From Halorubellus litoreus (GTDB lineage Archaea; Halobacteriota; Halobacteria; Halobacteriales; Natrialbaceae), in assembly GCF_037081675.1 (NCBI RefSeq), contig NZ_JAZAQL010000003.1, positions 372,001 through 436,000 of the forward strand: a DNA stretch of 64,000 bases. The letters are read 5' to 3'. Shown here one piece after another: positions 1 through 8,182 of this stretch. Below the pieces are notes generated by a model. It was not told where the DNA came from, searched no databases, and saw only the letters and a list, made by a program, of their open reading frames with translations. The stretch's first letter is position 1. Every line of letters begins with the position of its first letter. A program made the position numbers and the translations under genes.

Positions 1-330
1 CCCGTCCTCGCCGACGCGCGCGACCGCCTGCCGGAGGAACGGGTTCTCGGAGTCGGTGGACTTGATCCGGAGCGTCACCTGCGAGCCGTTCTCGAGCGTC
101 GTCGTCCCCGAGATGGCGGCGCTCCCGGTCTGCTCGACGACGAGTCGGTCGCCGTCGTACTCGATGGTCGCGTTCGGCGGCGCGTCGTCGCCGACGTCGG
201 CGGTGCTCCCGATGCCGTCGCTGGCCGGTGCACCGGCGGCGACGTTCGCGGCGGCGACGCCGCCGAGCGCGGCGATGGCCGCCAGTGCGACCGCGAACGC
301 GATGGTTTCGCGGGCGGGGTGTCGACTCAC
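1..330 (-). CDS. Surface/secreted protein, N-terminal part only (BGTF-like domain)
   Basis: The gene runs off the left edge; 110 codons are visible. I chose the GTG at 328-330 because GGAGGT lies seven bases upstream of it. Residues about 8-30 form an Ala-rich hydrophobic stretch that looks like a signal peptide or membrane anchor. It is followed by an acidic linker and a beta-rich segment with ISGTTTLENGS and NPFLRQ. This pattern (ISGTT, then NPFL, then a Val/Gly-rich strand) resembles the BGTF surface domain of haloarchaeal cell-surface proteins. The domain name is inferred from that pattern; the C-terminal anchor cannot be checked here. Confidence 0.65.
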   Translation of the reverse strand, partial: MSRHPARETIAFAVALAAIAALGGVAAANVAAGAPASDGIGSTADVGDDAPPNATIEYDGDRLVVEQTGSAAISGTTTLENGSQVTLRIKSTDSENPFLRQAVARVGEDG

Positions 331-579
331 GTCGACCACCTCCGCTCGCGTTCGATACAGCGACCGTACCGGCGCGCACGAGGTCGTGCGCTGGAGGGCA
401 GGGTTCGCATTGCACTCGAGACCACGAGTGCCGTACATGTAGGACTCCCGTAACCTCAAATCCGGCTTTGAACGCGCGACCTGCCTCGGCAACGACATAC
501 GAGTGGTATATTAGGACATGCAAGGTCTCCTATTACTTACTAGGCGGGTTTGAAGGGGGATGCGCGCCATCCGTATCAC

Positions 580-756
580 ATGTCCGTCGGAACGCCCACC
601 GCCAACTGGACCACGGAGTACAACTGCCCGTTCTGCGACGACACCCTCGAGGACCCCGGCGCCGCCTTCGTCGACCACATCGCCGACAACCCCGAGTGCA
701 AGTCCGGTCACGACGCCTGGAAGTTCCACCTCACCGACGACTTCGGCGGCGCCTGA
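580..756 (+). CDS. Small zinc-finger-like protein (58 aa)
   Basis: A 58-residue acidic protein. It has CPFC near residue 15, then HIADNPEC about 18 residues later and a further His in the C-terminal third. This Cys-x2-Cys ... His-x5-Cys spacing would suit one bound zinc ion, and such tiny zinc-finger proteins are common in haloarchaea. I start at ATG 580; a TTG at 550 is in frame but adds a basic leader of unlike composition. An AT-rich stretch around 505-542 probably holds the promoter shared with the divergent gene to the left. Partner and function are unknown. Confidence 0.6.
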   Translation: MSVGTPTANWTTEYNCPFCDDTLEDPGAAFVDHIADNPECKSGHDAWKFHLTDDFGGA

Positions 757-836
757 CAGGACCGACCCCGAGAGCGCACGCGACCGACCCGACTCAGTCC
801 CCGCCGGCCTCGGCCTCACCGCCACCCGCCTCGCCG

Positions 837-1712
837 TCACCCGCCGTCAACACCGGTACCGTCGACATCACCCGCCGTCAACACCGGTACCGTCGACGTC
901 CGTAGCGTCCGCTCGGCGACGTTCCCCAGGAGGTACTTCGCCACCCCACTCCGTCCGTGCGTCCCCATCGCGACCATGTCGACGTCGTTCGACGTCACGT
1001 ACGCCTCTATCTCCGCCCGTGGAACGCCAGCCGTCACCGTCGTCGTCACGTCCACCCCCGCCTCCGACGCGAGCGCGTGGACGTCGGTCACGGCGTCCGC
1101 GGCCGGCCCCCGCTGCTCTGCCTCGAGTATCTCCGACCGAACGTCCAACCCGAGCGCCGCCGTCTCCACGACCGAGAGGACGTGCACGTCAGCGTCGCAT
1201 CGTGCCGCGAGAGACACCGCCACGCGCGCCGCCGCGAGCGCCTCCGGACTCCCGTCGGTCGCGACGAGCACGCGCTCGTACGGGAACGACACCGTGGCGT
1301 TCTCGTGGACCGGCACCGTCAACACCGGCACGGTCGAATCCCGGACGACCGCCTCCGCGACGCTCCCGAGCTCGAAGTGCTCGATCCCCGTCCGGCCGTG
1401 CGTCCCCATCACCACGAGGTCGGCGTCGACGTCCGTCGCGCACGCCACGATCGCTTCCCACGGCTTCGCCGTCCGCACCGCCGTCTCGACCGGGACGCCC
1501 GCCTCCTCGAACGTCGACGCGACATCGGCGACGAACTCGGCCGCGTCCTCGCGCGCCACCTCGCTCTCCGGCGCCGTCTCCAACTCCGTGACGTCGACGA
1601 CGTGCAGGACGTAGACGGACGCCGACAGGTGCTCGGCGAGTGCTCTCGTGTGCGCGACCACGTCCCGCTCGACCGCGTCCTCGTCGACCGCCAGTAGTAT
1701 CGACTCGACCAT
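837..1712 (-). CDS. Tandem-domain universal stress protein with a shifted C-terminus
   Basis: The 291-residue protein holds two UspA domains (about residues 2-135 and 146-280). Each ends in the nucleotide-binding motif G-x2-G-x9-G-S/N: MGTHGRTGIEHFELGS in the first and MGTHGRSGVAKYLLGN in the second. Such proteins bind ATP or AMP and act in the cytoplasm in stress responses. The ATG at 1710-1712 has GGAGGAGA just upstream. The last ten residues (DVDGTGVDGG) are read from the second copy of a 31-bp tandem duplication at 838-899, which shifts the frame. Without it the protein would end in a Gly/Glu-rich tail at 794. The two conserved domains are intact, so function is probably kept. Confidence 0.9.
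   Translation of the reverse strand: MVESILLAVDEDAVERDVVAHTRALAEHLSASVYVLHVVDVTELETAPESEVAREDAAEFVADVASTFEEAGVPVETAVRTAKPWEAIVACATDVDADLVVMGTHGRTGIEHFELGSVAEAVVRDSTVPVLTVPVHENATVSFPYERVLVATDGSPEALAAARVAVSLAARCDADVHVLSVVETAALGLDVRSEILEAEQRGPAADAVTDVHALASEAGVDVTTTVTAGVPRAEIEAYVTSNDVDMVAMGTHGRSGVAKYLLGNVAERTLRTSTVPVLTAGDVDGTGVDGG
838..899. repeat. 31-bp tandem duplication (2 copies) over the USP 3' end
   Basis: Copies at 838-868 and 869-899 are identical except at the second-last base (A versus G). The period, 31, is not a multiple of three, so the duplication moves the minus-strand reading frame and creates the present stop codon at 837-839. Confidence 0.95.
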
Positions 1713-1774
1713 GGTTCTCTCCTCCACGTTCGCGCCCCGAGACAAAGAGGATTCGCCAGCGAACCCGGGGACGC

Positions 1775-2227
1775 TCAGGCCTCCTCTATCTCGATACGCG
1801 TCGAATCCTCCACCTCCATGCGCGGAACCGTCACCGTCAGCACGCCGTTCCGCATCTTCGCGGACACCGCGTTCGCGTCCACCTCGTCGGGGAGCCGCAC
1901 CGAGCGCGACGCACGCCGATGCCCGCGCTCGTGCCGGATGAACTCGCCGTCCTCCTCGTCGACCGCCTGCTCGCGCTCGGCCGCAATCTTCAGCGTGCTC
2001 TCGGTCACGCGAACGTCCACGTCCTCGCGCTCGAACCCCGGCAGGTCGACCGTGACGACGTACTCGTCGTCGTGCTCGACGAGGTCCAACGCCATCGACT
2101 CGTCCGCTCCCTCCCAGGACGCGAACGGCGCGCCGCCTCGCCACGACCGCGACGCCTCCTCGAACTGTCGACTCATCCGCTCGAACAGCCGCTCTAACTC
2201 CTCGAATGGGTTGTTCTGTGAACTCAT
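1775..2227 (-). CDS. hsp20: Hsp20 small heat-shock protein
   Basis: A 150-residue small heat-shock protein, an ATP-independent chaperone of the cytoplasm. The N-terminal arm (MSSQNNPFEELERLFERMSRQFEEA) is an amphipathic segment. The alpha-crystallin domain spans about residues 48-145, with VDLPGFEREDVDVRV and the closing strand MRNGVLTVTVPR, which carries the family's G-V-L signature. The C-terminus keeps an IEIEEA end in place of a clear I-x-I tail. The ATG at 2225-2227 is the natural start. A TATA-like box and a 12-bp palindrome lie just upstream (see 2253-2269). Confidence 0.92.
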   Translation of the reverse strand: MSSQNNPFEELERLFERMSRQFEEASRSWRGGAPFASWEGADESMALDLVEHDDEYVVTVDLPGFEREDVDVRVTESTLKIAAEREQAVDEEDGEFIRHERGHRRASRSVRLPDEVDANAVSAKMRNGVLTVTVPRMEVEDSTRIEIEEA

Positions 2228-2549
2228 GGTGGAATCACCGGCAAGACGTACGTTCCACGTGGAAAAATACGGCGTGGACGGTTCACGCTCGACCACCCGT
2301 GTAGCCATCGATTGGTGTGATGAAACCGCTTCCTTCCGTCGGTATCCACGACCAACGCGTCACCGAACGACAACCACCGCGTTCCGGGGACGATCCGCGA
2401 CCGCGTCGGTTGCGACCAGTTACCCGTATTTGGGTGAACGGACGCCGATAGCTCCGATGACCAGTTCGGTAATCGCCCCTCGGAAGGGTTTCGAGGCATC
2501 ACCATCGCTTTGGGTTAACTCTATTGCCTTCGCTTTCAAGGTCGAAACC
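2228..2549. other. Divergent intergenic region, Hsp20 / MBL hydrolase
   Basis: About 320 bases without a credible gene. The left end carries the Hsp20 promoter. The right end, just before the MBL gene, has the AT-richer stretch TTTGGGTTAACTC (2511-2523), which may serve the plus-strand promoter. I see nothing else with a recognisable function. Confidence 0.5.
2253..2269 (-). promoter_or_regulatory. Hsp20 promoter: TATA-like box next to a perfect palindrome
   Basis: On the minus strand, TATTTTT (2263-2269) lies about 38 bases before the Hsp20 ATG. It is directly followed by TTCCACGTGGAA (2253-2264), a perfect 12-bp palindrome sitting where the polymerase would start. A repressor or activator of the heat-shock response could bind there. 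This is inference from position and symmetry. Confidence 0.5.
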
Positions 2550-4145
2550 ATGGAGGTCCGATTTCAACGCGCGAACCATCGGACCGGAAACGAGTCTGTG
2601 CTCCTGAAGTTCGAGGGCGTGCTCGACGAGCAGACCGCGTGCGTACTCGTGGACTCGGGGCATGGGGTGGACGTTTCGGCGCTGATGGGTGACGACGAAC
2701 ACCTGGCTGGCGTGCTCGTCACCCACGCTCACCTCGACCATTTCCGGTCTCTCGGCGAGAACGTCGTCGACGGTGCACCGGTGCTCGCGTCGGCACCGAC
2801 CGCGGCGGTTCTCGAGGATTCGCTGAGTGAGAACGAACGAAACGACAGGGCGACGGGGGACGTCTCGGCGGCACTCGACGCGCTCGAACCCGTGACGGGC
2901 TGGCGGACGCTCCTCGGCGACGACGCCGTCCGCGTGCACCCGATACCGGCGGGTCACGCCCCGGGTGCGGCGGGGTTCGTCGTCCAGTTCCGCGACGACG
3001 GCGTCGCCAGACACCTCCTCGTCACCGGCGACTTCACGCGGACGCAGACCGCGGGGTATCCGGCGCTCCCGGACTCGCTGCCCGTGGACGTCGAGGCGAT
3101 GGTCGTGAACGTCGCGACCGCCGACGACTACGAACGCCGACTCCACGACACCCTCGAGACGACGCTCGCTCGCGCTCTCGACGACGACACGACGCTCCTG
3201 ACCGCGGGCAGCCTCACCGGCGTCCACCTCGCGCGCTTGCTCGCCGCGGCCGCGAGCCGGTTCTCGCTCGACGTCCCGATCCGGCTCGTCGGTCAGCCCG
3301 CGAAGCTCTACGACGCGCTGTCGCTCCCGGCCGAGCGCGTCGAACTGACGCCGGAGTACGCGCAGCCGGCGGCGGTACTCGACTCGGGTGCGGTCACGAT
3401 CGCGGCCCCGGAGACGCCGGTCGACGGTGGCGCGAAACGCCTGTTCCACGCTATCGAGGGGGACGCGGACGCTGCGCTCGTCCAGGCGACGACCGGTGCG
3501 CTCGAGCCGGTCACGGGTGCGGCGTGCACGACGGACGCGTTCGAGGTGCGCGCGCACCCGACGGAGGCGGTCGTCGACGACGTCGTCGAGGGCTACGACC
3601 CGCTACACGTCGTGGTCGGGCACGAGAACGGGCCGGCGCTCGACGCGTACAAGGACAAGTACGCGGCGTTCGTGTGGGCGAACCAGGACGCCATCGAGCA
3701 GACGCTGTACGCGGACGGCGAGTGGCAGGCGCCGCCGTGGGTGAGCGAGCGCGCCGAACAGTACGTGTACGGGAACACGGAGACGACCGGCGGCACGTCG
3801 CTCGCGGACGACGCGGCGGCCGTCGACGCGTCGCTGCCAGCGGTCGAAGCGGACGACGTGCTCCTGCACGCCGAAGGCATCGACGTCACGCGACTCGCGG
3901 AGCGCTTCGGGTCGGCGTCGTCCGGTGATGCGACGTCGGCGGTCGACGCGGCCGAACGCGAGGACCTGTCGACGGTGCTCGCGCGACTCGAGGAGATAGA
4001 GGCGCTGCTCGCCGCTCGCGGCGTCCTCGACGACCGCGTCCCGGTGACCGTCGAGGAGTTCGGCGACCGTACGGTCCTCGTGCTCCCCGAGGGCGTCGAC
4101 GTCGACGACGCGGACGACGTCCACGTCTTCGTCGACGACGACTGA
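2550..4145 (+). CDS. MBL-fold metallo-hydrolase with C-terminal extension
   Basis: A 531-residue protein. The N-terminal half is a metallo-beta-lactamase fold: VDSG near residue 34, then the metal-binding motif THAHLDH near residues 56-62, a later histidine (IPAGHAPGAAGF) and an aspartate in LLVTGDFTRT. These are the classic zinc ligands. The middle (about 190-400) resembles the beta-CASP-type arrangement of RNA-processing members (HENGPALDAYKDKYAAFVW). The last 100 residues are acidic and probably helical (LSTVLARLEEIEALLAARG) and I do not recognise them. It may be an exonuclease-like or general hydrolase; substrate unknown. Start at ATG 2550, because the reading frame upstream overlaps the Hsp20 gene on the other strand. 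Confidence 0.8.
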   Translation: MEVRFQRANHRTGNESVLLKFEGVLDEQTACVLVDSGHGVDVSALMGDDEHLAGVLVTHAHLDHFRSLGENVVDGAPVLASAPTAAVLEDSLSENERNDRATGDVSAALDALEPVTGWRTLLGDDAVRVHPIPAGHAPGAAGFVVQFRDDGVARHLLVTGDFTRTQTAGYPALPDSLPVDVEAMVVNVATADDYERRLHDTLETTLARALDDDTTLLTAGSLTGVHLARLLAAAASRFSLDVPIRLVGQPAKLYDALSLPAERVELTPEYAQPAAVLDSGAVTIAAPETPVDGGAKRLFHAIEGDADAALVQATTGALEPVTGAACTTDAFEVRAHPTEAVVDDVVEGYDPLHVVVGHENGPALDAYKDKYAAFVWANQDAIEQTLYADGEWQAPPWVSERAEQYVYGNTETTGGTSLADDAAAVDASLPAVEADDVLLHAEGIDVTRLAERFGSASSGDATSAVDAAEREDLSTVLARLEEIEALLAARGVLDDRVPVTVEEFGDRTVLVLPEGVDVDDADDVHVFVDDD

Positions 4146-4383
4146 CCGCCACCCCCTTCGCGAGGGGGCGCCAGCCCTCCTCCGGCCGTCGACTGGCAAA
4201 CGTTGCACCGTCACGCACCACCAAGGTATCCCTGCTCGTAGCCGTCGGTGGCGCCACGCGAGAGCGTGCGAAGCAAACCATCACTTCCATCGATGCCATG
4301 CTCGCCGGCCGGCGCGGGTGCCTGCCCGCGTCCGCCGGCAGCAGCTTGACACCCCCGAGCGACAGCTAGACGTTGCCAGCCGG

Positions 4384-4506
4384 TTACTCCTCGAACGCGT
4401 CGCGTTCCAGGGCGTCCAGCGCGGCGAGCGCGCGTTCGCGCTCGTCGCCGGCGAACGTCTCCTGCTCGCCGAGCCACGCCGGCGACCGGAGCGCGAGCGT
4501 CGGAGA
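4384..4506 (-). pseudogene. Possible C-terminal remnant of an unidentified gene
   Basis: Minus-strand codons from about 4506 to the TAA at 4384-4386 read as an acidic, helix-prone tail (ALAALDALERDAFEE at the end). No ATG, GTG or TTG opens the frame, and a TAA inside the hairpin at 4524-4546 closes it upstream. The amino-acid composition is halophilic and looks coding, but the stretch is short and I cannot assign a family. It may be chance. Confidence 0.25.
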
Positions 4507-4523
4507 AACGCGTTCGCCACGAG

Positions 4524-4546
4524 GGGTTTACACGAGACGTAAACCC
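4524..4546. terminator. Hairpin GGGTTTAC-N7-GTAAACCC downstream of the PQQ gene
   Basis: An inverted repeat with 8-bp arms and a seven-base loop (ACGAGAC), 30 bases past the stop codon of the minus-strand PQQ gene. A near-identical hairpin lies 20 bases past the RidA stop codon at 59571-59591. Its place after stop codons suggests transcript-end formation or a regulator site. There is no downstream T-run, so it is not a standard archaeal terminator. Confidence 0.45.
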
Positions 4547-4576
4547 AGGGTGGTCACGACCGGCTCCAGGGGTCGG

Positions 4577-5815
4577 TCACGGGAGGTCGTACCGCCGCAC
4601 GCCGTGACTGGCGACGTACGCGCTCCCGTCGCGGAGCGTCAGGAACCATCGCGGGAGGAAGTCCTCGCGTACTCGGTGCCCGCAGGTGTCGCCGTAGTTC
4701 TCCTCGGCGGTCGCGAGTCGCGCCGTCCGCGCGCCGTCGGCGAGGTCGAGGACGTGCGCGAACCCGCGGGCGTCGAGCGCACCGGCGACGCCGCCGGTCG
4801 CGTTCGCGTCGGCGGCGAGCACGGGCGCGCCGGCGTCGTACCGGAATCGCTCCTCGCCTGACCCGCGGTCGACGGCGACGACGTCGCCGCCTGCGGTCGC
4901 GGCCAGCGCCAGGTCGTCCGCGACGGCGACGCTCCGGACCGACGGGTCGTCCTCGTCCAGTCCCTCGACCCGCTCCGGGGCGATGCGCTCGCGCCAGGCG
5001 AGTTCACCGGCCTCGGCGTCGATACCGCCGAGGACGTGCCCGTCGAGGAGCACCGTCACGACGCCGTCGTCGACCGTTCGGGCAGCGTCGGTGACGCCGG
5101 CGGCGAGCGACAGCCGCCACTCCGCGTCGCCGGTGCGGCCGTCCAGTCGGCCGACGCTCCCGTCCTCGCTCACCGCAACGACGTCGCCGTCGCCGACGCC
5201 GACGACGCGAGCGCGCGCCGGCAGCGAGTGCGTCCACCGCACGGTCCCGTCCGTCGCGTCGACGCCGGCGACCGCGTGCTCGCCGTCGAACCCGGACGCG
5301 GTCGCGCCCTCGAACGCCTGCACGACGACGCCGACGTCGGTGGGGACGGGCTGGTCCAGTGCGAAGCTCTCCCCGGAGTCGTAGTCGTAGCCGTCTGCGT
5401 CCACGCGCCAGCGCACGTCGCCGTCGCTCGCCGCGAGCGCGAGCAGTTCGTTCCGACCCGTCGGTTGGTAGACGACGTCGTCGGCGACCGCGGGCATCCC
5501 GACGCCGGCGGGCTCGCGCTCGACGACCCACTCGACCGCGGCCGTCTCGCGGTCGACGCGCGCGACGCTCCCGGACCCGCCGGCGACGATGCCGTACCCC
5601 CTGGTCACGTACACCGCGTCGTCGTCGACGACCGGCGGCCCCCAGTAGCCGTGCGGGAACCCCGACCCCGCCGCGTCGGTCCCTGTGGTGTCCCACGTGG
5701 GTGCGGTCGGCTCCGGGCAGAGCACGTCACTGTCCCAGAGCGCGTTCCCGACGACGACGCCACCGACCGCGGTCGCACCCGCGGCCGCGACGAGTCGACG
5801 ACGCGAAAGCTCCAT
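4577..5815 (-). CDS. PQQ-like beta-propeller protein, Tat-exported
   Basis: 412 residues. The N-terminus (MELSRRRLVAAAGATAVGG) has a twin-arginine followed by a hydrophobic stretch, so it should be exported by Tat. The rest is made of repeated beta-propeller blades with the PQQ_2 pattern, for example ARVDRETAAVEWVV, VAGVDATDGTVRWTH and VAVDRGSGEERFRYD. Each has the form 'Asp-x-Gly ... Trp'. The family assembles complexes or binds cofactors outside the cell, but these haloarchaeal members have no known enzyme activity. The ATG at 5813-5815 sits at the Tat motif. A second, unrelated-in-place PQQ protein is at 57729. Confidence 0.85.
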   Translation of the reverse strand: MELSRRRLVAAAGATAVGGVVVGNALWDSDVLCPEPTAPTWDTTGTDAAGSGFPHGYWGPPVVDDDAVYVTRGYGIVAGGSGSVARVDRETAAVEWVVEREPAGVGMPAVADDVVYQPTGRNELLALAASDGDVRWRVDADGYDYDSGESFALDQPVPTDVGVVVQAFEGATASGFDGEHAVAGVDATDGTVRWTHSLPARARVVGVGDGDVVAVSEDGSVGRLDGRTGDAEWRLSLAAGVTDAARTVDDGVVTVLLDGHVLGGIDAEAGELAWRERIAPERVEGLDEDDPSVRSVAVADDLALAATAGGDVVAVDRGSGEERFRYDAGAPVLAADANATGGVAGALDARGFAHVLDLADGARTARLATAEENYGDTCGHRVREDFLPRWFLTLRDGSAYVASHGVRRYDLP

Positions 5816-5908
5816 GTCGTCCGGAGCCAGCACGCACCCCAGTAAGTATCTTCTGTTCGACACCTTCCGCGACGGGTCGTTCCCCCAGGCCGAATCAGCC
5901 GACCGCGA

Positions 5909-7342
5909 CTACGTCCGCGTCGCGCGCTCCCACTTCGGCGTCGCGCGCCGAACCAGCACGCCGCCAGCGAGCGCGAGCACGACGCCGCCGACCGCGATGC
6001 CGGCGAGGACCGCCGGCGTCCCCGCGCTGACGACGAACCCGGCGACGACGATCGGCACCACGGGCCCCGCGACCGCGAGCGTGAACGCCGCGAACAGCAC
6101 CGTGTCGAACAGGAACTCGTTCGGCGAGAACCCCGCGAGGTAGACCGTCACCCCGAACAGGTACACCTGGAGGCCGACGTGGACGACCAGGCCCGCGAGC
6201 GCGTCCCAGACCGTCGGCGACTGCCACGCGACCGCGAGCGCGTAGAACCCGACGCCCGTCGGCACGCTCACGAGCAGGAACGCGCGGCGCTTCGCCGTCA
6301 GGACGTCCCCGACGTCCAGCGGGTACAGCCGGTACTCGTCGAGGTCGTCGAACTGCGTCAACCAGTTGTACGTCGTGAACGCCGACAACCCGAGGATGGC
6401 GCCGAGCGTGACCCCCGGCGCCGGGTCCACGGACGCGATCTCGCCCGCCAACTCCAGGAGGAAGACGCCGACGGCGAGGAGGATGCTCCCCGAGAACACG
6501 ACCTTGAACAGGCCGCCCGACGAGCGGGAGACGTCGATGAGCGTCTTCGCGGTGACGGCGTCGTCGCGGAACGGCAAGCGGTCGCGCCAGCGACCGTACG
6601 CGTCCCCCGCCGTCCGCGCGGGCGTCGAGTAGTTCGGGTCGTACACCGCGATACCGAGCACCGCGAGCAGCGGGATGGCGGCGAGGACGAGCGTCGTCTC
6701 GACGACGGTCGCGCCCCGGTAGATGCCGTACGGCGTGTACCCGACGAGGTCGACGCCCGCGACGACCGCGGCGGCGAGCCCGACGCCGAGTGCGAGCGCG
6801 ACGACGCGCCCGGACACGCCGCGCGTCGCGAGCGAGATGCCCGCGAACGTCACCGCCACACCGAGGAGGAACGTCGTCGTCGCGGTCCCCCAGAGGAGCG
6901 CGACCTCGCTCGCGGCGAGCTGGCCGGCGGCGACCGCGGGCGCGAACGAGAGCGCCATCGGGAGCATGAACAGCCCCGAGTAGTACACCGCGTCCTTCAG
7001 GAGGAACACCGCGAGCAGGCGACGCTGGGACACCGGGAGCGTCCGCGCCGTGAACACCAGGAGCGTCATGTCTCCCAGCAGGTTCCGGGCTGCGTCCCGC
7101 CCGAGGAACGCGGTCGTCCCCGTCTGGAGCCCGAACGCGAACACGAGCGCGTGCACGCCGAGAATCAGGGTGCCGACGGTCGCGACCGCCGTCGTCGTCA
7201 GCAACCACACGGCGCCCGCGCCGAGCGCCAGCACGAACAGCGGGAACGCCGCGAACCGCGCCCCACCGAAGAGGTTCGCGTGCATCCGCCACTCCTCGCG
7301 GAGCATCCCGACGAACAACCGCCGGTTCAGCGACCGCGTCAT
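5909..7342 (-). CDS. ABC transporter permease
   Basis: A 477-residue polytopic membrane protein with about 12 hydrophobic segments and short charged loops (for example DPNYSTPARTAGDAYGRWRDRLPF in the middle). It follows the ATPase gene with a 4-base overlap (ATGA at 7339-7342), so the two are translationally coupled and should form one transporter. There is no substrate-binding protein nearby, which points to an exporter. The N-terminus (MTRSLNRRLFVGMLREEWRMH) is the cytoplasmic coupling region common in ABC-2-like permeases. Substrate unknown. Confidence 0.85.
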   Translation of the reverse strand: MTRSLNRRLFVGMLREEWRMHANLFGGARFAAFPLFVLALGAGAVWLLTTTAVATVGTLILGVHALVFAFGLQTGTTAFLGRDAARNLLGDMTLLVFTARTLPVSQRRLLAVFLLKDAVYYSGLFMLPMALSFAPAVAAGQLAASEVALLWGTATTTFLLGVAVTFAGISLATRGVSGRVVALALGVGLAAAVVAGVDLVGYTPYGIYRGATVVETTLVLAAIPLLAVLGIAVYDPNYSTPARTAGDAYGRWRDRLPFRDDAVTAKTLIDVSRSSGGLFKVVFSGSILLAVGVFLLELAGEIASVDPAPGVTLGAILGLSAFTTYNWLTQFDDLDEYRLYPLDVGDVLTAKRRAFLLVSVPTGVGFYALAVAWQSPTVWDALAGLVVHVGLQVYLFGVTVYLAGFSPNEFLFDTVLFAAFTLAVAGPVVPIVVAGFVVSAGTPAVLAGIAVGGVVLALAGGVLVRRATPKWERATRT

Positions 7343-8085
7343 CGCCCCGCGAGGCCCTCGATCTCTGGAGTCGACGAGCCGACGTTCTCCAGGAACGTGT
7401 CGAGCAACGACTCGTTCGCGCCGAGCTCGCTCGGCCGGCGCTCCGCGATGAGCTCCCCGCCGGAGACGATACCCACGCGACTACACACCTCCTCGGCGAC
7501 CTCGATGTGATGCGTCGAGATGAATATCGTGTTCCCCGCGTCCCGGTACGCGACGAGGAAGTCCTTCACGCGCTCCTGGACGATCGGGTCGAGGTTCGCG
7601 AGCGGCTCGTCGATGAACACCACCTCGGGCTCGTGGAGGAACGCCTGCGTGATCATCACCTTCTGCTGTTGGCCGCGAGACAGGTCCGTCGAGACCGTGT
7701 CGAGCTTCTCCGCGAACGACAACCGCTCGGTCCACGCGTCGACGCGCTCGTCGACGACGTCGTCCGGAATCGCCCGCACCGTCCCGACGAAGTCGAAGTA
7801 CTCGCGTGGCGTGAGGAACGAGGGCGGGGACTCCTGCTCGGGGAGGATGCCGATGTGGCGGCGCGTCTCCACGGGGTCGGCGACGGGGTCGTGGCCGAGG
7901 ACGGACGCCGTCCCGCTATCGGGCTGGAGCTGCCCGGTGAGTATCTTTATCGTCGTCGTCTTCCCGGCGCCGTTCGGGCCGAGCGCGCCGAACAGTTCGC
8001 CTTCGTCGATCGACAGCGAGAGGTCCGCGAGCGCGGTGACGTCACCGTAGGTCTTCCTGAGGTTCGACGTACTGATGGCGACCAT
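7339..8085 (-). CDS. ABC transporter ATP-binding protein
   Basis: 248 residues with all nucleotide-binding motifs: Walker A GPNGAGKTTT near residue 37, signature LSRGQQQKV near 135, Walker B VVFIDEPLANLDP near 154 and the switch His in STHHIEVAEE near 190. It energises the permease encoded directly downstream. The pattern (single domain, GALGPNGAGKTT, D-loop 'ANLDP') is that of ABC-2-type exporters. The ATG is at 8083-8085. Confidence 0.93.
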   Translation of the reverse strand: MVAISTSNLRKTYGDVTALADLSLSIDEGELFGALGPNGAGKTTTIKILTGQLQPDSGTASVLGHDPVADPVETRRHIGILPEQESPPSFLTPREYFDFVGTVRAIPDDVVDERVDAWTERLSFAEKLDTVSTDLSRGQQQKVMITQAFLHEPEVVFIDEPLANLDPIVQERVKDFLVAYRDAGNTIFISTHHIEVAEEVCSRVGIVSGGELIAERRPSELGANESLLDTFLENVGSSTPEIEGLAGR

Positions 8086-8182
8086 CTACTGGCCGGAAGG
8101 TGGGGCGGTGCGCTCTTATCGTTGTTGGGCAGGGACCCGGGACGGTGCGGACTGGAGAAGAGGAAAGCGTTCGGGCGGCCCC

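Larger units (their letters stand above)
4146..4576. other. Intergenic region with a hairpin and a possible gene remnant
   Basis: About 430 bases between two convergent genes. It holds a strong hairpin at 4524-4546. On the minus strand there is also a 40-codon open stretch ending in TAA at 4384-4386 that reads like the acidic C-terminal tail of a haloarchaeal protein (it includes LRSPAWLGEQETFAGDE) but has no start codon. The rest (4150-4380) shows nothing I can name. Confidence 0.4.
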
